NCBI GenBank assembly: GCA_937915925.1
Contig: CALGGM010000067.1
Span: forward strand, 1-6,077
Direction: 5' to 3'
From: an uncultured Clostridia bacterium
GTDB lineage: Bacteria; Bacillota; Clostridia; Christensenellales; CAG-138
DNA length: 6,077 nt
Under the pieces are notes generated by a model. It was not told the origin of the DNA and made no database searches. It saw nothing but the letters and a program-made list of their open reading frames with translations. Positions 4,751-6,077 of the stretch are shown in pieces. Made by a program: the position numbers and the translations under genes. Position 1 is the first letter of the stretch. Every line of letters begins with the position of its first letter.

Positions 4751-5677
4751 TCAGTCCGTATCCGGGTCCATGAAGCCCTCGCCGTAGGCTTCGTCGACGG
4801 TGGTGAGCATGACGATCGCGCTCGGGTCGATGCGCGTGATGATGCGACGCGCCTGATAGACCTCGACCTTACTGCACACGCACATCATCATCTGGTGCGC
4901 GTTGCCGGTGTACGCGCCGCGCACATCCGCGATCGTCGCGCCGCGCTCGGTTTCGTCCATGATGTCGTTTGCGATCTCCTGCGCTTTGTCGGAGATCACC
5001 AAAAGCATGCGCCGCGTGCCCGTGCCGTACATGACCTTATCGATGACGGTGGTAGAAACGATCGTCATCAGCACGCCGTACAGGACCGCGTTGATGTTGC
5101 CGAACACGAAGCCGCCCGCGACGATGACGACGCCGTCGACCGCAAGCGAGATCGTTCCGATCGAGAGATGCGGCTTGAGCTTTCGGATGCTCATGATGAC
5201 GAAGTCCGTGCCGCCGGTGGACGAGCCGGGCATGTAGATGACCGCAAGCCCGACGCCGGAAAGCGCGCCCGCAAACAGCGCCGCCAAAAGCGGATTGGTT
5301 GCGCCGTCGTACTGCGGCAGCAGCGGAAACACGAGGTCCATAAACAGCGCCGAGATCAGCATGCTCTTGACCGATTTGAAGAAGAATACGCGACCTAAGA
5401 GACGGTAGCAGACGATCGCGACCGGGATGTTGATGATCACCGTCAGAAGACCGATGCGCAAAAACGGCAGGTAGTGGTTGACGATCATCGCGATACCGGT
5501 GATGCCGCCCGGCGCGAAGTCCGCTGTCGCCGCAAAGGTATAGATGCCCGCGGCGTACAGGATGCTGCCGATCACGTCGTGCAGGAGGTCCTTCGCGGCG
5601 ATCTTCCAGCCGTATTTTTTATAATATCCGATGATGCTCTGCTTTTTTCTCGGAGCAAGCGACGTTTTCTTTTTCAT
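4751..5677 (-). CDS. YitT family membrane protein (YitT_membrane + DUF2179)
   Basis: A 308-residue membrane protein of the YitT family, common in Firmicutes and of unsettled biochemical role. A basic cytoplasmic N-terminus (1-30) is followed by about five to six membrane segments (about 33-210). These include two conserved glycine-rich motifs, DFAPGGITG (53-61) and GSSTGGTDF (151-159). The soluble C-terminal DUF2179 domain covers about 215-302 and is a ferredoxin-like regulatory fold known in this family. The length is usual and both domains are complete. ATG 5677 is preceded by GGTGAGG at good spacing. It has its own promoter 20 bases upstream and lies 63 bases from the end of the P-type ATPase gene, so it may be expressed separately. 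Domain assignment is sound; function is not predictable from the sequence. Confidence 0.9.
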   Translation of the reverse strand: MKKKTSLAPRKKQSIIGYYKKYGWKIAAKDLLHDVIGSILYAAGIYTFAATADFAPGGITGIAMIVNHYLPFLRIGLLTVIINIPVAIVCYRLLGRVFFFKSVKSMLISALFMDLVFPLLPQYDGATNPLLAALFAGALSGVGLAVIYMPGSSTGGTDFVIMSIRKLKPHLSIGTISLAVDGVVIVAGGFVFGNINAVLYGVLMTIVSTTVIDKVMYGTGTRRMLLVISDKAQEIANDIMDETERGATIADVRGAYTGNAHQMMMCVCSKVEVYQARRIITRIDPSAIVMLTTVDEAYGEGFMDPDTD

Positions 5678-5696
5678 ACCCTCACCTCACCGGAAA

Positions 5697-5725
5697 ATCA
5701 TATCCGCATCGAGACGGAAAGTCAA
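5697..5725 (-). promoter_or_regulatory. sigma-A promoter of the YitT-family gene
   Basis: On the minus strand TTGACT (5725-5720), a 17-bp spacer and TATGAT (5702-5697); each hexamer matches consensus at 5 of 6. Transcription would begin near 5690, leaving a leader of about 12 bases that is little more than the ribosome binding site. The promoter lies in the gap after the ATPase stop codon. Confidence 0.75.
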
Positions 5726-5740
5726 GCTATATAATCCGCT

Positions 5741-6077
5741 TTATTGTGGTTTTTTCAGCACGCGGAGCGCGTTCAGAACCGCAAGGAGCATGACGCCGAC
5801 GTCGCCGAACACCGCGATCCACAGGTTCGCGACGCCGAGCGCGCCGAGCACGAGGAAGATCGCCTTCATGCCGAGCGCGAACACGATGTTCTCCACCGTG
5901 ATGCGGTGCGTCTTCTTTGCGATCTGCAGGGCGTCGATGAGCTTTGAGGGCGCGTCCGCCATCAGCACGGCGTCCGCCGCTTCGATCGCCGCGTCGGAGC
6001 CGAGACCGCCCATCGCGACGCCGACGTCCGCGCGCGCCAGCACCGGCGCGTCGTTGATGCCGTCGCCCACGAACAGC
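5741..6077 (-). CDS. P1B-type ATPase, Zn/Cd/Pb efflux class (C-terminal part, cut by window edge)
   Basis: Only the last 111 or so residues of the gene are in the window; the frame runs open off the right edge. They contain the GDGINDAP hinge motif of the P-type ATPase phosphorylation domain and an AIEAADAVLM segment. The last two membrane spans follow. The penultimate span has Lys in ALGMKAIF and the last has Asp in FGDVG. These match the Lys and Asp that define the zinc, cadmium and lead exporting class (ZntA/CadA-like), as I recall the E. coli ZntA residues. The protein would pump zinc-group ions out of the cytoplasm using ATP. The N-terminal metal-binding region and the DKTGT motif lie outside the window. 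No clear terminator follows the stop. Confidence 0.88.
   Translation of the reverse strand, partial: LFVGDGINDAPVLARADVGVAMGGLGSDAAIEAADAVLMADAPSKLIDALQIAKKTHRITVENIVFALGMKAIFLVLGALGVANLWIAVFGDVGVMLLAVLNALRVLKKPQ

Noticed and set aside
4724..5398. Long plus-strand open frame opposite the YitT-family gene
   Set aside because: It is rich in Arg, Asp, His and Ala, as expected for the antisense frame of a GC-rich gene, and the minus-strand protein has clear domains.

Overview
The window looks like chromosomal DNA of a Clostridia-type Firmicute, probably a GC-rich gut lineage of the Oscillospiraceae kind. The evidence is the gene families (GufA-like ZIP, ABC-F ATPase, RimJ/RimL-like GNAT, YitT/DUF2179, P1B zinc ATPase), strong AGGAGG-type ribosome binding sites, sigma-A promoters close to consensus, and hairpin-plus-U-run terminators. 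This is inference from families and signals; no rRNA or other marker gene is present.

Layout, left to right. Bases 1-291 are non-coding and hold a duplicated block of about 64-78 bp with a purine tract between the copies. Next is a plus-strand ZIP metal transporter (292-1047). It ends one base from the stop of a minus-strand operon that reads GNAT acetyltransferase (2590-3102) then ABC-F ATPase (1049-2593), coupled by a 4-base GTGA overlap. The operon has a near-consensus promoter (3317-3345) and a leader of about 200 nt that contains an intrinsic terminator before the first gene, which suggests transcription attenuation. Bases 3346-3840 hold a perfect 13-bp inverted repeat, a 58-bp direct repeat pair and a small terminator, but no gene I would defend.

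From about 3700 to 4340 the DNA turns AT-rich, unlike its flanks. It carries one small minus-strand gene for a 73-residue single-pass membrane protein. Upstream of it is the most interesting element of the window: a minus-strand promoter with an extended -10 (4335-4363), a hairpin of about 33 bp whose 5' arm begins where transcription should start, and a textbook terminator (4177-4204). This is either a free-standing structured RNA of roughly 150 nt or an attenuating leader for the small membrane gene. Bases 4364-4750 contain further hairpins, one with a minus-strand U run, but no defensible gene.

The right end has a minus-strand YitT-family membrane protein (4751-5677) with its own promoter, then the C-terminal part of a Zn/Cd/Pb-type P1B ATPase cut by the window edge (5741-6077).

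Functionally, the window has a probable divalent-metal carrier at one end and a probable zinc-group efflux pump at the other. Between them is a translationally coupled GNAT/ABC-F pair whose leader resembles antibiotic-responsive attenuators. Nothing in the sequence shows the metal genes are co-regulated; they may only be neighbours.
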